The notes under the pieces were generated by a model. It was given only the letters and a program-made list of their open reading frames with translations, did not search any database and was not told the DNA's origin. The translations under genes and the position numbers were made by a program. From JALRAP01 sp046302815 (GTDB lineage Bacteria; Bacteroidota; Bacteroidia; AKYH767-A; OLB10): a DNA stretch of 48,983 bases. Below are positions 1 to 9,039 of the stretch, piece by piece; the stretch's first letter is position 1, and each line of letters begins with the position of its first letter. Location: assembly GCA_046302815.1 (NCBI GenBank), contig JBKCHO010000073.1:1-48983 (forward strand). Reading direction: 5' to 3'.

Positions 1-1470
1 CATATCTATCGAATCCTGATCCTTGACCGAACCACCAGGCTGAATAACTGCCTTGATTCCGGCTTTACCGGCAATTTCGACGCAATCTGGGAAAGGAAAA
101 AAAGCATCAGATGCCATGGCCGAACCCTCCAACTCCAATCCAAAACGCTTCGCTTTTTCAATGGCTTGATTCAATGCATCCACTCTAGAGGTTTGACCCA
201 CACCTGCCGCCAGCAACCTGTTGCCTTTCACGATAACGATAGTATTTGACCTGCTGTGTTTAACTATCCGGTTGGCGAAAAGCATGTCAAGCACTTGATC
301 AGGAGTGGGCTTTTGCCTTGTAACCACCTTCAAGTCAGACTCCATCTCCTGTTTTTCATCTCGAGTTTGCCAGAGTAATCCATTTAGTACTGTACGAACC
401 ATTCCTTCAGGTTTTGGTATTGATTTAAGGACCAGTATTATACGATTTTTTTTTGCTTTGAGAATCTCAAGTGCTTGCTCCGAAAAGGCGGGGGCAATTA
501 AAACCTCAAAGAATAGTTTTCCGATCTCTGAAGCCAGATCGGCCTCAATTTTTGAGGTAAAAATGATGATGCCACCGAAAGCGGAAACCGGATCTGCATC
601 CAAGGCGTTTTTCCAATTTTCAGCCGGATTAGATCCACTTGCAACGCCGCAAGCGTTATTGTGCTTGATAACTGCAGCCATAGGTTGATCAAACTCCCCA
701 GCCAGATTGATTGCAGCATCAATGTCCAATAGATTATTGTAAGACAACTCTTTACCAGACAGCTGCTCCACAACCTCATCCAGTTTGCCGTAAAACACTC
801 CTTTTTGGTGTGGATTTTCGCCATATCGAAGGTTAAAACCAGCGCCCTGTGGCCATTCCAACCCATTGCGCTCACCAGTAAGAGTCCAATGACCAATCAA
901 CCTATCATAATTAGCAGTAGTCTCAAAAGCCTTGGCCGCTAGTTCTCGCCTGAAATCCAGATCAAGTGAACCTAAACCAAGTTGCATCTTATCGATAACG
1001 GATGGGTATTGCTTATAGGATGACACCACCGAAACGAACCTGAAATTCTTCGCGGCGGCCCTCAATAAAGAAACCCCTCCAATATCGATTTTCTCAATGA
1101 TTTCGGATTCCGTTCCACCAGCATACAGTGTGTCGGAGAAAGGATAGAGATCAACCACCACCAGGTCAATTGAAGGAATCTCATGGATGTTGCACTCAGC
1201 GATATCGGAATCCAAGTTGCGGCGATTCAAAATTCCACCAAACACCTTGGGATGCAGTGTCTTTACCCTGCCATCCAATATCGAGGGGAAGCCCGTTAGA
1301 TCCTCAACCGAACGAACCGGTAACCCCAATTCATGGATAAAACGCAAGGTGCCGCCGGTGGCCAGTAATTGAACCCCTTGTTGGTTCAAAAATCTGACTA
1401 GCTCCTCCAAACCAGTTTTATGATAGACTGAAATTAGTGCAGTTTTAATTGGAAGTTGAGATGATGACAT
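1..1470 (-). CDS. purH: Bifunctional AICAR transformylase / IMP cyclohydrolase, 3' end cut off
   Basis: Catalyses the last two steps of de novo IMP synthesis in the cytoplasm. The reading frame runs from an ATG at 1470 to the left edge without a stop, giving about 490 residues of a family that is usually near 510, so only the last ~20 residues are missing. The N-terminal cyclohydrolase (MGS-like) domain shows the start 'TALISVYHKTGLEEL', an 'ATGGT' phosphate loop and 'DGRVKTLHPKVFGG'. The transformylase half carries 'KHNNACGVA' with Lys269/His270, matching the family's catalytic Lys-His pair. A -7 element lies just upstream at 1494-1501. It diverges from the permease gene at 1636. The assignment is secure. 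Confidence 0.96.
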   Translation of the reverse strand, partial: MSSSQLPIKTALISVYHKTGLEELVRFLNQQGVQLLATGGTLRFIHELGLPVRSVEDLTGFPSILDGRVKTLHPKVFGGILNRRNLDSDIAECNIHEIPSIDLVVVDLYPFSDTLYAGGTESEIIEKIDIGGVSLLRAAAKNFRFVSVVSSYKQYPSVIDKMQLGLGSLDLDFRRELAAKAFETTANYDRLIGHWTLTGERNGLEWPQGAGFNLRYGENPHQKGVFYGKLDEVVEQLSGKELSYNNLLDIDAAINLAGEFDQPMAAVIKHNNACGVASGSNPAENWKNALDADPVSAFGGIIIFTSKIEADLASEIGKLFFEVLIAPAFSEQALEILKAKKNRIILVLKSIPKPEGMVRTVLNGLLWQTRDEKQEMESDLKVVTRQKPTPDQVLDMLFANRIVKHSRSNTIVIVKGNRLLAAGVGQTSRVDALNQAIEKAKRFGLELEGSAMASDAFFPFPDCVEIAGKAGIKAVIQPGGSVKDQDSIDM

Positions 1471-1493
1471 GATTGTGAATTTACGAGGGAGCA

Positions 1494-1501
1494 CAAAATT
1501 A
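1494..1501 (-). promoter_or_regulatory. Bacteroidota -7 promoter element (TAATTTTG) of purH
   Basis: On the minus strand this reads TAATTTTG, an exact match to the Bacteroidota -7 consensus TAnnTTTG, 23 nt before the purH start codon. I see no TTG at the expected -33 spacing, so only the proximal element is supported. Confidence 0.5.
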
Positions 1502-1635
1502 ACCAATGCCAAACCATCACTTCTCGGTTATGAGCATGTGTTGACAAAAATTATAGGAAAAACAAGTTGTCCGTTTTGTGGTTATTCAATGATTACTTTT
1601 GAAGCAAGTCAAATTATATCAATTCGCCGAACAGC

Positions 1636-2892
1636 ATGCTACTTTACTGGAAACTGGTTCGTGAAAGTGTGATATTCGCTTTCCAAGCCTTGTCAGCCAA
1701 CAGGCTTCGAACGGTGCTTTCCCTATTGGGTATAACCATCGGCATTTTCACAATAATCATCGTTTTTACCGTGGTGGATTCCCTGGAAAAGAATGTACGA
1801 AGCAGTGTGGAATCTCTTGGCGACAATGTGGTTTATGTTCAAAAATGGCCTTGGGCATTCAACTCTGACTACCCTTGGTGGAAATACTGGCAGCGCCCAA
1901 GTCCAAAATATAAGGAAATGGAACTTTTACGAGAACGATGCACTGCTGCACAATCGATGTGTTTCGAAATCAACATCTCTGGAAAAACCATTCGCCACCA
2001 ATCATCATCCGTCGAGAATGCCGGCATTACAGCAGTTTCTCATGATTACAACCTCATCAAGTCATTCGAACTTGAAGAAGGCCGCTATTTCTCCGATCAG
2101 GAATCCAAGAGCGGCCGCAATGTTGTCCTGATTGGTCATGCATTGAAGCTCTCCTTGTTTGGAGATGAAGAGGCATTGGGTAAAACCATTCAGGTTGATG
2201 GTAAAAAGCTTGAGGTGATAGGTGTTTTTAAGAAAGAGGGAAGCAGCATCATTGACATGGGAAGTTTGGATAACTCTATGCTTTTAACCCTCAATTTCGT
2301 GCGTAATTTGGTCAGGGTCGACTCAGACAATCTTCGTCCATCCATTCAAGTTAAAGGAAAGCCTGGTGTTTCCAACGAGGAGCTGATAGACGAGTTGAGA
2401 GGAGGCATGAGATCCATTCGACAACTCAGACCAATGGAGGAGGATGACTTCGCATTGAATGAGTCCAAGCTTCTTTCGAACCAAGTTGGAAACCTCTTCG
2501 GAGTCATTGGCTTGGCCGGTTGGATTATCGGTGGCTTCTCCATCCTCGTTGGTGGTTTCGGAATAGCCAATATCATGTTTGTTTCTGTCAGGGAGCGAAC
2601 CAATCAGATTGGAATTCAAAAATCGCTAGGTGCCAAAAATTATTTCATTCTAGTACAATTTCTATCAGAGGCGGTTACCTTGAGTTTGATCGGAGGCGCC
2701 ATGGGCCTTGCCATTGTATTTTTGATGACGACAGCCGCTTCAGCCGCCATAGATTTCGATCTGACCCTTTCTATTGCCAATATCCTCAAGGGGCTAGGCA
2801 TTTCGGCTATAATTGGAATCATTTCCGGGTTTGTACCCGCCTACACTGCCTCCCGCCTAGATCCGGTGGAAGCCATACGCTCCAACGGCTAA
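1636..2892 (+). CDS. ABC transporter permease of the MacB/FtsX type
   Basis: Inner-membrane permease subunit of a lipoprotein/peptide-type ABC exporter (MacB_PCD + FtsX architecture). The N-terminal amphipathic stretch and first membrane helix ('TVLSLLGITIGIFTIIIVF', about residues 26-44) precede a periplasmic domain of roughly 230 residues. Three more membrane segments lie at about 285-310, 335-365 and 380-400, and the protein ends in the typical 'ASRLDPVEAIR' tail. At 418 residues it has normal family length. No ATPase gene is adjacent, so it must use a partner encoded elsewhere. A paralogue of the same architecture lies at 34807-36072. The ATG at 1636 starts directly at the conserved N-terminal helix. 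Confidence 0.9.
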   Translation: MLLYWKLVRESVIFAFQALSANRLRTVLSLLGITIGIFTIIIVFTVVDSLEKNVRSSVESLGDNVVYVQKWPWAFNSDYPWWKYWQRPSPKYKEMELLRERCTAAQSMCFEINISGKTIRHQSSSVENAGITAVSHDYNLIKSFELEEGRYFSDQESKSGRNVVLIGHALKLSLFGDEEALGKTIQVDGKKLEVIGVFKKEGSSIIDMGSLDNSMLLTLNFVRNLVRVDSDNLRPSIQVKGKPGVSNEELIDELRGGMRSIRQLRPMEEDDFALNESKLLSNQVGNLFGVIGLAGWIIGGFSILVGGFGIANIMFVSVRERTNQIGIQKSLGAKNYFILVQFLSEAVTLSLIGGAMGLAIVFLMTTAASAAIDFDLTLSIANILKGLGISAIIGIISGFVPAYTASRLDPVEAIRSNG

Positions 2893-2903
2893 CCAGAACC
2901 TGT

Positions 2904-3932
2904 TCAAGTAAACATACCTGTAAGCTCCTTAATCCTTTTCTCCACCAACATCAAAGGAGAAGCAATAGCGTTGACATATTGAAAGTTGCCCTCCCTTGAA
3001 TTGTTTATGGATAATTGCACTGGACTAGCTTCGCTTTGAATGGCATTGGCCTTGAATAAACCGGTGGATTCATCATAGAATAAATAGGGTGCTCCAGAGG
3101 AACCAAAACGGAAATACCCTCTTATCAGGTAACGAAACCCCTCCAAAATATAATTGCCTCCAATGCGGTCGAAAAACATCTGATGTTGATCTAAGTACCC
3201 TTCTATGGTGGCTTTATTCAATAATCTGCCCAAGAATCCGCTCGGAGAACTTTGAAGGCAAAACACATCTGTATTGCGATCATCTAGAATTGAAAAATCC
3301 AAATCTACCGAAGGAAGATAATCCTTGGCATCAAGCACCTCTGGCGCCAATCGGTACAAGGCAATATCGGCATCATAAAAGGCCTCAACCAAATCCAATT
3401 GCAATAGGTATGTGTGTCTTTGAATAGCTCCCTCATAGAACCTGGAATGCTCTGGAATTAAATCCCCTATTGCGGGGTTTCCGTAAAAGGAATCCTCTTT
3501 GAACTGCACAATTAAATGCGGCTTACAAACCCCTTTATTACCCAAGGATACCCATCGATTGTCAAAACCCGAAGAACGGAATGTCTCTGTTAATCCGCCT
3601 ACAAGAGACTGGTCCTGGATTTCCAAATACCTATAATTGCCAGAATCATCAGGCAAATAACACCTTTGAAAATGGGCGGCCTGTGATTCACTCAACAAAG
3701 GCAACAGCTGATCTCTAAAAACTTCCTCAGGAATGCCACGCAGCAAGGAACACTCAGTTCGTAGATTATGAGCAACAGACAAAATATATCCGCCACCAAT
3801 ATGAAATGCGATGATGTTATTGTCGAAATGTCGTTTGCGTGGGTTGTGAGCCCCAAATACCCACATGATTCGAAATAAGGGAGAATGCTGTTCGGAAACT
3901 ATTGAACGAAAAAATGGCTGCTTGTCATTCAT
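2904..3932 (-). CDS. Uncharacterised protein with a trypsin-like His-Asp-Ser triad
   Basis: I do not recognise a named family. Three motifs fall in the order of a chymotrypsin-fold protease: 'ILSVAHN' (His55, like the classical TAAHC), 'DADIALYRL' (Asp189, like DIALL) and 'FGSSGAPYL' (Ser279, like GDSGGP). The H-to-D spacing of 134 residues is longer than in classical trypsins, suggesting inserted loops. The chosen start is the ATG at 3932, giving 342 residues; an upstream in-frame Met at 3989 would add 19 low-quality residues. No signal peptide or membrane segment is visible, so a cytoplasmic location is inferred. It converges on the permease with an 11-base gap. The protease assignment is inference from motifs only. 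Confidence 0.7.
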   Translation of the reverse strand: MNDKQPFFRSIVSEQHSPLFRIMWVFGAHNPRKRHFDNNIIAFHIGGGYILSVAHNLRTECSLLRGIPEEVFRDQLLPLLSESQAAHFQRCYLPDDSGNYRYLEIQDQSLVGGLTETFRSSGFDNRWVSLGNKGVCKPHLIVQFKEDSFYGNPAIGDLIPEHSRFYEGAIQRHTYLLQLDLVEAFYDADIALYRLAPEVLDAKDYLPSVDLDFSILDDRNTDVFCLQSSPSGFLGRLLNKATIEGYLDQHQMFFDRIGGNYILEGFRYLIRGYFRFGSSGAPYLFYDESTGLFKANAIQSEASPVQLSINNSREGNFQYVNAIASPLMLVEKRIKELTGMFT

Positions 3933-4129
3933 GCGGTATATTTTAGAACACAAAAGTGTAGCATTTTTGCTAAAAGCGCTGAAAAACAAAGTTTTTTATC
4001 AAAAAAATACCAAATTTGGCAAGACCTGTTTTAAGTGCAAAACCTTTGAAAAATCTCGTAGTTTAGACTAAATTAGACAAGTACTAATAAAAGCCAGAAC
4101 CTAACCACAAGACGCTCGAGAATCTATTC

Positions 4130-6061
4130 ATGAAAAAGAAAATTCTAGTGTTGTCGGGACTTCTGGTCGCCGTTTTATTTTTAAGCAATTTCACCGTCCG
4201 CATGGACGCTGCCAAGCCTTTCCATACCGCGGAAGAACTGGAGACTTTTCATCAAATGGCCTCCACCCCACTTGGTCCAGGCGAATATTTCCTACCCTCA
4301 ACTAGCTGCAAAGGATGTCATGGTTACGACACACTGATGCAAGCTAATATCGATGAGAACGGCAATGATGTGAATTTGTTTGATCGTTGGGAAGGCAGTA
4401 TGATGGCTTTTAGTGCTAAAGATCCACTGTGGAGAGCCAAAGTGAGCCATGAATCGTTGGTGAACCCCGCCCACAGTAATGCTCTTGAGACCAAATGCAC
4501 ATCTTGTCATGCACCAATGGGTCATTACGATGCCATATACGGAGGAGCAACCCATTATACACTTGCTGACTTGGTCAATGACACTTTAGGTTTGGATGGC
4601 GTGTCGTGCGCCAGTTGTCATACCATTTCACCCAATGTGGGAGGAACTTTCTCGGGAGAAATCCCATTCGATACAACAAGACAGATTTATGGTCCGTTTC
4701 CTGGACCTTTTGCAGGACCCATGCAGCTTTATGAAGGGTATACTCCGGTATATAGTCCCCACATGGATGAGTCATCGGTCTGCTCCCCTTGTCATACACT
4801 GATCACCCAAACCGTTGACTTGGCTGGAAATTATACCGGAGCTGATTTCGTTGAACAGGCTACCTACCACGAGTATTTGAACTCCAGCTACGCAGGTACC
4901 TCCACCACCTGCCAAAGCTGCCACATGCCCCGACTTAGCGATGCTATTGTGATTGCCAACGGTTACATTACCCTTCAACCTCGATTCCCATTCAACCAAC
5001 ACACCTTCGCAGGAGCTAATAGTTTCATGCTGCAGCTAATTAAAAGCAATAAGAGCTCTCTAGGAATAACAGCCTCCGATGCCAATATCGATTCATCATT
5101 AGCTGCAACATTGGAGATGCTCCAGCAAAAATCAGTGGAATTCGACCTCATAGCGGACGGACTAACTCCTGACACAGCATTTTACCGCGTTAGAATTCGA
5201 AACAAAGCGGGACACAAATTCCCATCTGGATATCCAGCAAGAAGAGCTGTACTTCAATTCGTGGTTCTTGATTCAGCTGGGGATACTTTGTTCCAATCAG
5301 GAATATTTGATTCCAATTACAGAGTGATTGGCGAAAATCCTCAATACAATCCACACTACCAATCCATCAATCAAAACCATCAATCTCAAATTTATGAGAT
5401 GGTCATGGGTGATGTGAATGGTCAGTTCACCTCTGTCCTAGAAAGAGCTGCCGTCTTACTTAAGGACAATAGAATCCCACCCGATGGATTCACCACATCC
5501 TCCAGCGTATACGATACTGTGCAAATTTCATCAGATGCCCTGGCTGATGCGGATTTCAATAAAACCAACGGATTGGAAGGGTCGGGCACCGATTTTGTAC
5601 AATTCAAAGTGCCTGTCGCCGGCACTACAGGAAGCATTCAAGTGAAAGCCAAAATGTATTACCAATCGGTTCCGCCGAAGTGGCTTGATGAGATGTTCAC
5701 TTTCAATAGCGCTGAAATCGACACTTTCAGGAACATGTATACGGGAGCGGACAAATCCCCCGTTTTGGTAGGCTCCGACAGCATTACCGAAGTACTTACA
5801 TCCATATCCTCTGCGACAGCAATGGATTTAAAAGTTTTTCCAACTCTTACTCAAGATGGTTTGATTTTCATAGAGCTCCCCAACCATGATAACATCATTC
5901 GTATCGAGGCTGTTGATGCAAGTGGTAAAAAATTCATCTTGCGTAGCATGGGTGAAAATGGAAAAAAGACAAAATATCAACTACCCTCCGCATCGGGTCT
6001 TTACTTCATCCGAGTTGAAACCAAGCTTGGATCCAAAACGGTGAGGGTATTGAGATTGTGA
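4130..6061 (+). CDS. Secreted five-haem cytochrome c with T9SS C-terminal sorting domain
   Basis: Probable extracellular or surface-attached multihaem c-type cytochrome. The N-terminus is a Sec signal peptide (Lys-rich start, hydrophobic residues about 5-22). Five CxxCH haem-attachment motifs begin at residues 60 (CKGCH), 123 (CTSCH), 160 (CASCH), 218 (CSPCH) and 261 (CQSCH), and several extra His residues could be distal ligands. The middle (about 300-560) is a beta-rich region without haem motifs. The last ~75 residues ('VFPTLTQDGLIFIEL' through 'GLYFIRVETKLGSKTVRVL') fit a type IX secretion type-A sorting domain. It is 65 nt upstream of another T9SS cargo gene and is probably cotranscribed with it. 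Substrate and electron partner cannot be read from the sequence. Confidence 0.88.
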   Translation: MKKKILVLSGLLVAVLFLSNFTVRMDAAKPFHTAEELETFHQMASTPLGPGEYFLPSTSCKGCHGYDTLMQANIDENGNDVNLFDRWEGSMMAFSAKDPLWRAKVSHESLVNPAHSNALETKCTSCHAPMGHYDAIYGGATHYTLADLVNDTLGLDGVSCASCHTISPNVGGTFSGEIPFDTTRQIYGPFPGPFAGPMQLYEGYTPVYSPHMDESSVCSPCHTLITQTVDLAGNYTGADFVEQATYHEYLNSSYAGTSTTCQSCHMPRLSDAIVIANGYITLQPRFPFNQHTFAGANSFMLQLIKSNKSSLGITASDANIDSSLAATLEMLQQKSVEFDLIADGLTPDTAFYRVRIRNKAGHKFPSGYPARRAVLQFVVLDSAGDTLFQSGIFDSNYRVIGENPQYNPHYQSINQNHQSQIYEMVMGDVNGQFTSVLERAAVLLKDNRIPPDGFTTSSSVYDTVQISSDALADADFNKTNGLEGSGTDFVQFKVPVAGTTGSIQVKAKMYYQSVPPKWLDEMFTFNSAEIDTFRNMYTGADKSPVLVGSDSITEVLTSISSATAMDLKVFPTLTQDGLIFIELPNHDNIIRIEAVDASGKKFILRSMGENGKKTKYQLPSASGLYFIRVETKLGSKTVRVLRL

Positions 6062-6126
6062 AAAGTTTAATAAAAGTTAAAAGAACATTGAAGAATCCTG
6101 TTAAAACCAAATAAACCCAACACATA

Positions 6127-8979
6127 ATGAATATCAATTTACCAAAACTGACTACCCTTTGTATTGCGGCGTTACTATCAAGCGCGGTAAGTGCACAGCA
6201 ACTCTCTTTCACCAACTCCAACAACAAACTTTCTTCAGCTACGCGAAGCGGTTGTGCCGTTACGGTAGTAGATGTAAACAACGATGGCTTGGATGATATT
6301 GTCAGAATGGATCAGGGCCACATTATAAACCTTGAACTTCAACAACGCGATGGAAGCTTTTATCACCAGATCATCACCGATATTGGAGGTGGAAGCGCGT
6401 GGGCTATGACTATGGCCGATGTAGACAAGAACGGATGGAAAGATGTAGTCGCTGATGGAACCGGTGGAATTCGATTGGTGAAAATTTTCGAATCGGGCGG
6501 CACCATTACCTTCACCAACACTTTGTTGGCTCAATCGGGCTTCTTTTTGCAAAACGCTACTTTTTGCGATATGAACAATGATGGGTGGATTGACTTGTTC
6601 TGCTGTGATGATAATGATGTAAGCAAGCTTTATCTCAACGACGGGACTGGCAATCTGAATCCATCCACTTTGGTGAATTTTGCAGTGAACCCAGGCTTGT
6701 TCTACAATGGCGATCCGTATGATTCCGGCAACTACGGAAGCTGCTGGATAGATTTCGACAACGATCAGGACTTGGATTTATATGTAGCGCACTGCCGCCA
6801 AAGCACATCCAACCCCACCGATCAGAGAAGGATCAACCGTCTTTTTGTAAACAACGGTAACAACACATACACCGAAAGAGCTGCCGACTTCGGCATTGCC
6901 ATCGGTTGGCAGACTTGGACCTCCAGCTTCGGGGATTTGGATAATGATGGAGACCTGGATTTGCTACTAACCAACCATGATTACACCAACCAGATTTTCG
7001 AGAACGATGGTACTGGTAATTTCACTGAATTGACATCTACCGGTATTGGAAACTTTAACATCACCCCGATCGAATCAGTAATGCAGGATTTCGACAACGA
7101 CGGATATCTTGACATTTTGATATCTGGTACCGAATGGCTTTATTTCAAAAACAACGGCAACATGACCTTTACCAGAGTAACAGGAGTGTTTGCCAATAAC
7201 GGAATGGTTTCATTTGCTACTGGAGATCTGAATCACGACGGCTTCATTGACATCTTTGCATCCTACGGAGATATTTACCAATCTCCATCCAATACATATG
7301 ATGATGTTTTGTATCTAAACAACAGAAACCAAAACAACTACATTGCTTTCACTTTGGAAGGAACTCTAAGTGAAAAGGGAGCTATTGGCGGAAGGGTAAC
7401 CATCTATGGGCCTTGGGGGATCCAAGTGCGTGAAATCAGGGCTGGCGAGAGTTACGGAACATGCAACTCGTCGCAATTGCATTTCGGACTAGGATCCAAT
7501 ACGATGGTTGATTCAGCCGTAGTTTGGTTCACATCCGGCACCACTACCACCCTCACCAATCTTGCAGCCAACCAATTCGTTCATGTTGTTGAAAACAACT
7601 GCACCATCTCCGGTAACATCATTTCCGGCAACAGCATTATCTGTACCGGACAAACCACAACACTAACGGCCCCCGCAGGTTTTGCCTCCTACCTTTGGCA
7701 AGACGGATCCACTGGGCAAACGCTCACAGTTACTCAACCTGGGTCCTACAATGTACTTGTGACAGACGCATCCGGCTGCTCCGCAATTTCAGCCAACAGG
7801 ATTGTTGAATTGAATCCAGACGAAACACCTTTGGTATCTATTAGTGGCGAACTTAGTTTTTGTCAAGGCGAATCTGTAACGCTCACTTCCACCAATGCAT
7901 CCGGATACACTTGGAGCAATGGAGCCAATACCCAATCCGTAGTAGTAACACAATCGGGTAACTACTCGGTTACTATCCAAGGGGTGTGTGGTCCATTCTC
8001 ATCGACTCCAGTCTCCGTAGATGTTTTGGCAGCACCAACACCAGTTGCCCAGGGAGCGACCGGACCAAATCCTTCATCACTAACCCTCAATGCAACAGGA
8101 AACAACCTAAGCTGGTACGATCAACAGATCGGTGGAACGCTTTTGGGAACCGGAAGCTCATTCACTACACCTTTACTTACAACCAACACAACTTATTGGG
8201 TTGACCAAGGAAGCTTGTATGCAGGTCCAACAAGCAACGGTGGCCTAATCAACCATACTGGAACGAACTTGTTCAGTGGAAACACAACAAATGCCTCTTT
8301 GAATTTCACTGTACTTAATCCTTGCACTTTGGTATCTGCTAAAGTTTATACAGATACCCCTGGCAACAGAGAGATTCTTTTGCGCGATGCAGGAAATAAT
8401 GTAATTCAATCCATTTTGGTGAATATCCCAATCGACACATCGCGTATCACCCTGAACTTCACATTGGCTCCTGGCAGCTACTCTATCACAACAAATAGCA
8501 CATTAAACAATCAAAACTTCGGCTTCAACTCTCCTCGCTTACGCAGAAACAGTTCTGGTGTGAATTATCCCTATGCAATCAATAACCTGGTAAACATTAC
8601 CGGTTCCAATCAAGGTCCACAATTCTACTATTACTTTTATGATTGGGAATTAAAAGAAGGCGATGTTACTTGCGTAAGTGAACGCGTTCCTGTTCTTGCC
8701 GAAATCACCACAACAGGAATTAGCGAAAACAACAATCCAACTTTCAAGGCCTATCCCAACCCAGCCTACTCATACTTAATTGTTGAGCCAGGGTCAAAAG
8801 GCATAGCACTCATTGAATTAACCGATTTTTCGGGCCGACTGGTTAGATCGTGGCATACCGGCGATAAATCATTTGAGTCTGTTAGATTCAATTTGGAAGG
8901 ACTGTCCAAGGGACAATACCAACTTCGAATCACGCAGTCCGATCGATCCATGTCCACTCAAAAAATCAGCATAAACTAA
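6127..8979 (+). CDS. T9SS-secreted FG-GAP/VCBS repeat protein with ASPIC/UnbV domain
   Basis: Large secreted, probably cell-surface protein of 950 residues. After a signal peptide ending near 'SAVSAQQ' come about seven calcium-binding FG-GAP/VCBS repeats, visible as 'DVNNDGLDDIV', 'DVDKNGWKDVV', 'DMNNDGWIDLF', 'DFDNDQDLDLY', 'DLDNDGDLDLL', 'DFDNDGYLDIL' and 'DLNHDGFIDIF', which should form a beta-propeller. An ASPIC/UnbV module follows ('GAIGGRVTIYGPWG' to 'VVWFTSG'). Then come two or three Ig-like modules of the Bacteroidota gliding/adhesin type ('GSYNVLVTDASGC', 'GNYSVTIQGVCG'). The C-terminus, from 'FKAYPNPAYSYLIVEPG' on, is a T9SS sorting domain. It follows the cytochrome gene in the same direction and ends at a strong terminator. 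The ligand is unknown. Confidence 0.9.
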   Translation: MNINLPKLTTLCIAALLSSAVSAQQLSFTNSNNKLSSATRSGCAVTVVDVNNDGLDDIVRMDQGHIINLELQQRDGSFYHQIITDIGGGSAWAMTMADVDKNGWKDVVADGTGGIRLVKIFESGGTITFTNTLLAQSGFFLQNATFCDMNNDGWIDLFCCDDNDVSKLYLNDGTGNLNPSTLVNFAVNPGLFYNGDPYDSGNYGSCWIDFDNDQDLDLYVAHCRQSTSNPTDQRRINRLFVNNGNNTYTERAADFGIAIGWQTWTSSFGDLDNDGDLDLLLTNHDYTNQIFENDGTGNFTELTSTGIGNFNITPIESVMQDFDNDGYLDILISGTEWLYFKNNGNMTFTRVTGVFANNGMVSFATGDLNHDGFIDIFASYGDIYQSPSNTYDDVLYLNNRNQNNYIAFTLEGTLSEKGAIGGRVTIYGPWGIQVREIRAGESYGTCNSSQLHFGLGSNTMVDSAVVWFTSGTTTTLTNLAANQFVHVVENNCTISGNIISGNSIICTGQTTTLTAPAGFASYLWQDGSTGQTLTVTQPGSYNVLVTDASGCSAISANRIVELNPDETPLVSISGELSFCQGESVTLTSTNASGYTWSNGANTQSVVVTQSGNYSVTIQGVCGPFSSTPVSVDVLAAPTPVAQGATGPNPSSLTLNATGNNLSWYDQQIGGTLLGTGSSFTTPLLTTNTTYWVDQGSLYAGPTSNGGLINHTGTNLFSGNTTNASLNFTVLNPCTLVSAKVYTDTPGNREILLRDAGNNVIQSILVNIPIDTSRITLNFTLAPGSYSITTNSTLNNQNFGFNSPRLRRNSSGVNYPYAINNLVNITGSNQGPQFYYYFYDWELKEGDVTCVSERVPVLAEITTTGISENNNPTFKAYPNPAYSYLIVEPGSKGIALIELTDFSGRLVRSWHTGDKSFESVRFNLEGLSKGQYQLRITQSDRSMSTQKISIN

Positions 8980-8995
8980 AAGAGCATTCAGACAT

Positions 8996-9030
8996 AAAAA
9001 AAGCCCTTCCAATCGGAAGGGCTTTTTTTA
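8996..9030. terminator. Bidirectional intrinsic terminator
   Basis: A perfect 10-bp stem, aagcccttcc / ggaagggctt with an AATC loop (9001-9024), is preceded by an A-run and followed by a T-run. It therefore can terminate both the T9SS operon on the plus strand and pyk arriving on the minus strand. Confidence 0.92.
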
Positions 9031-9039
9031 TGGATTCAA

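Noticed and set aside
498..896. 132-codon open frame inside purH on the same strand
   Set aside because: The purH frame through this region is continuous and carries the catalytic KHNN motif; the other frame is a by-product.
1469..1672. 67-codon plus-strand frame spanning the purH-permease gap
   Set aside because: It overlaps the purH promoter and the start of the permease, with no recognisable protein pattern.
4060..4085. TTTAG-A-CTAAA short palindrome upstream of the cytochrome gene
   Set aside because: Five-base arms in AT-rich DNA are expected by chance, and no promoter element lines up with it convincingly.
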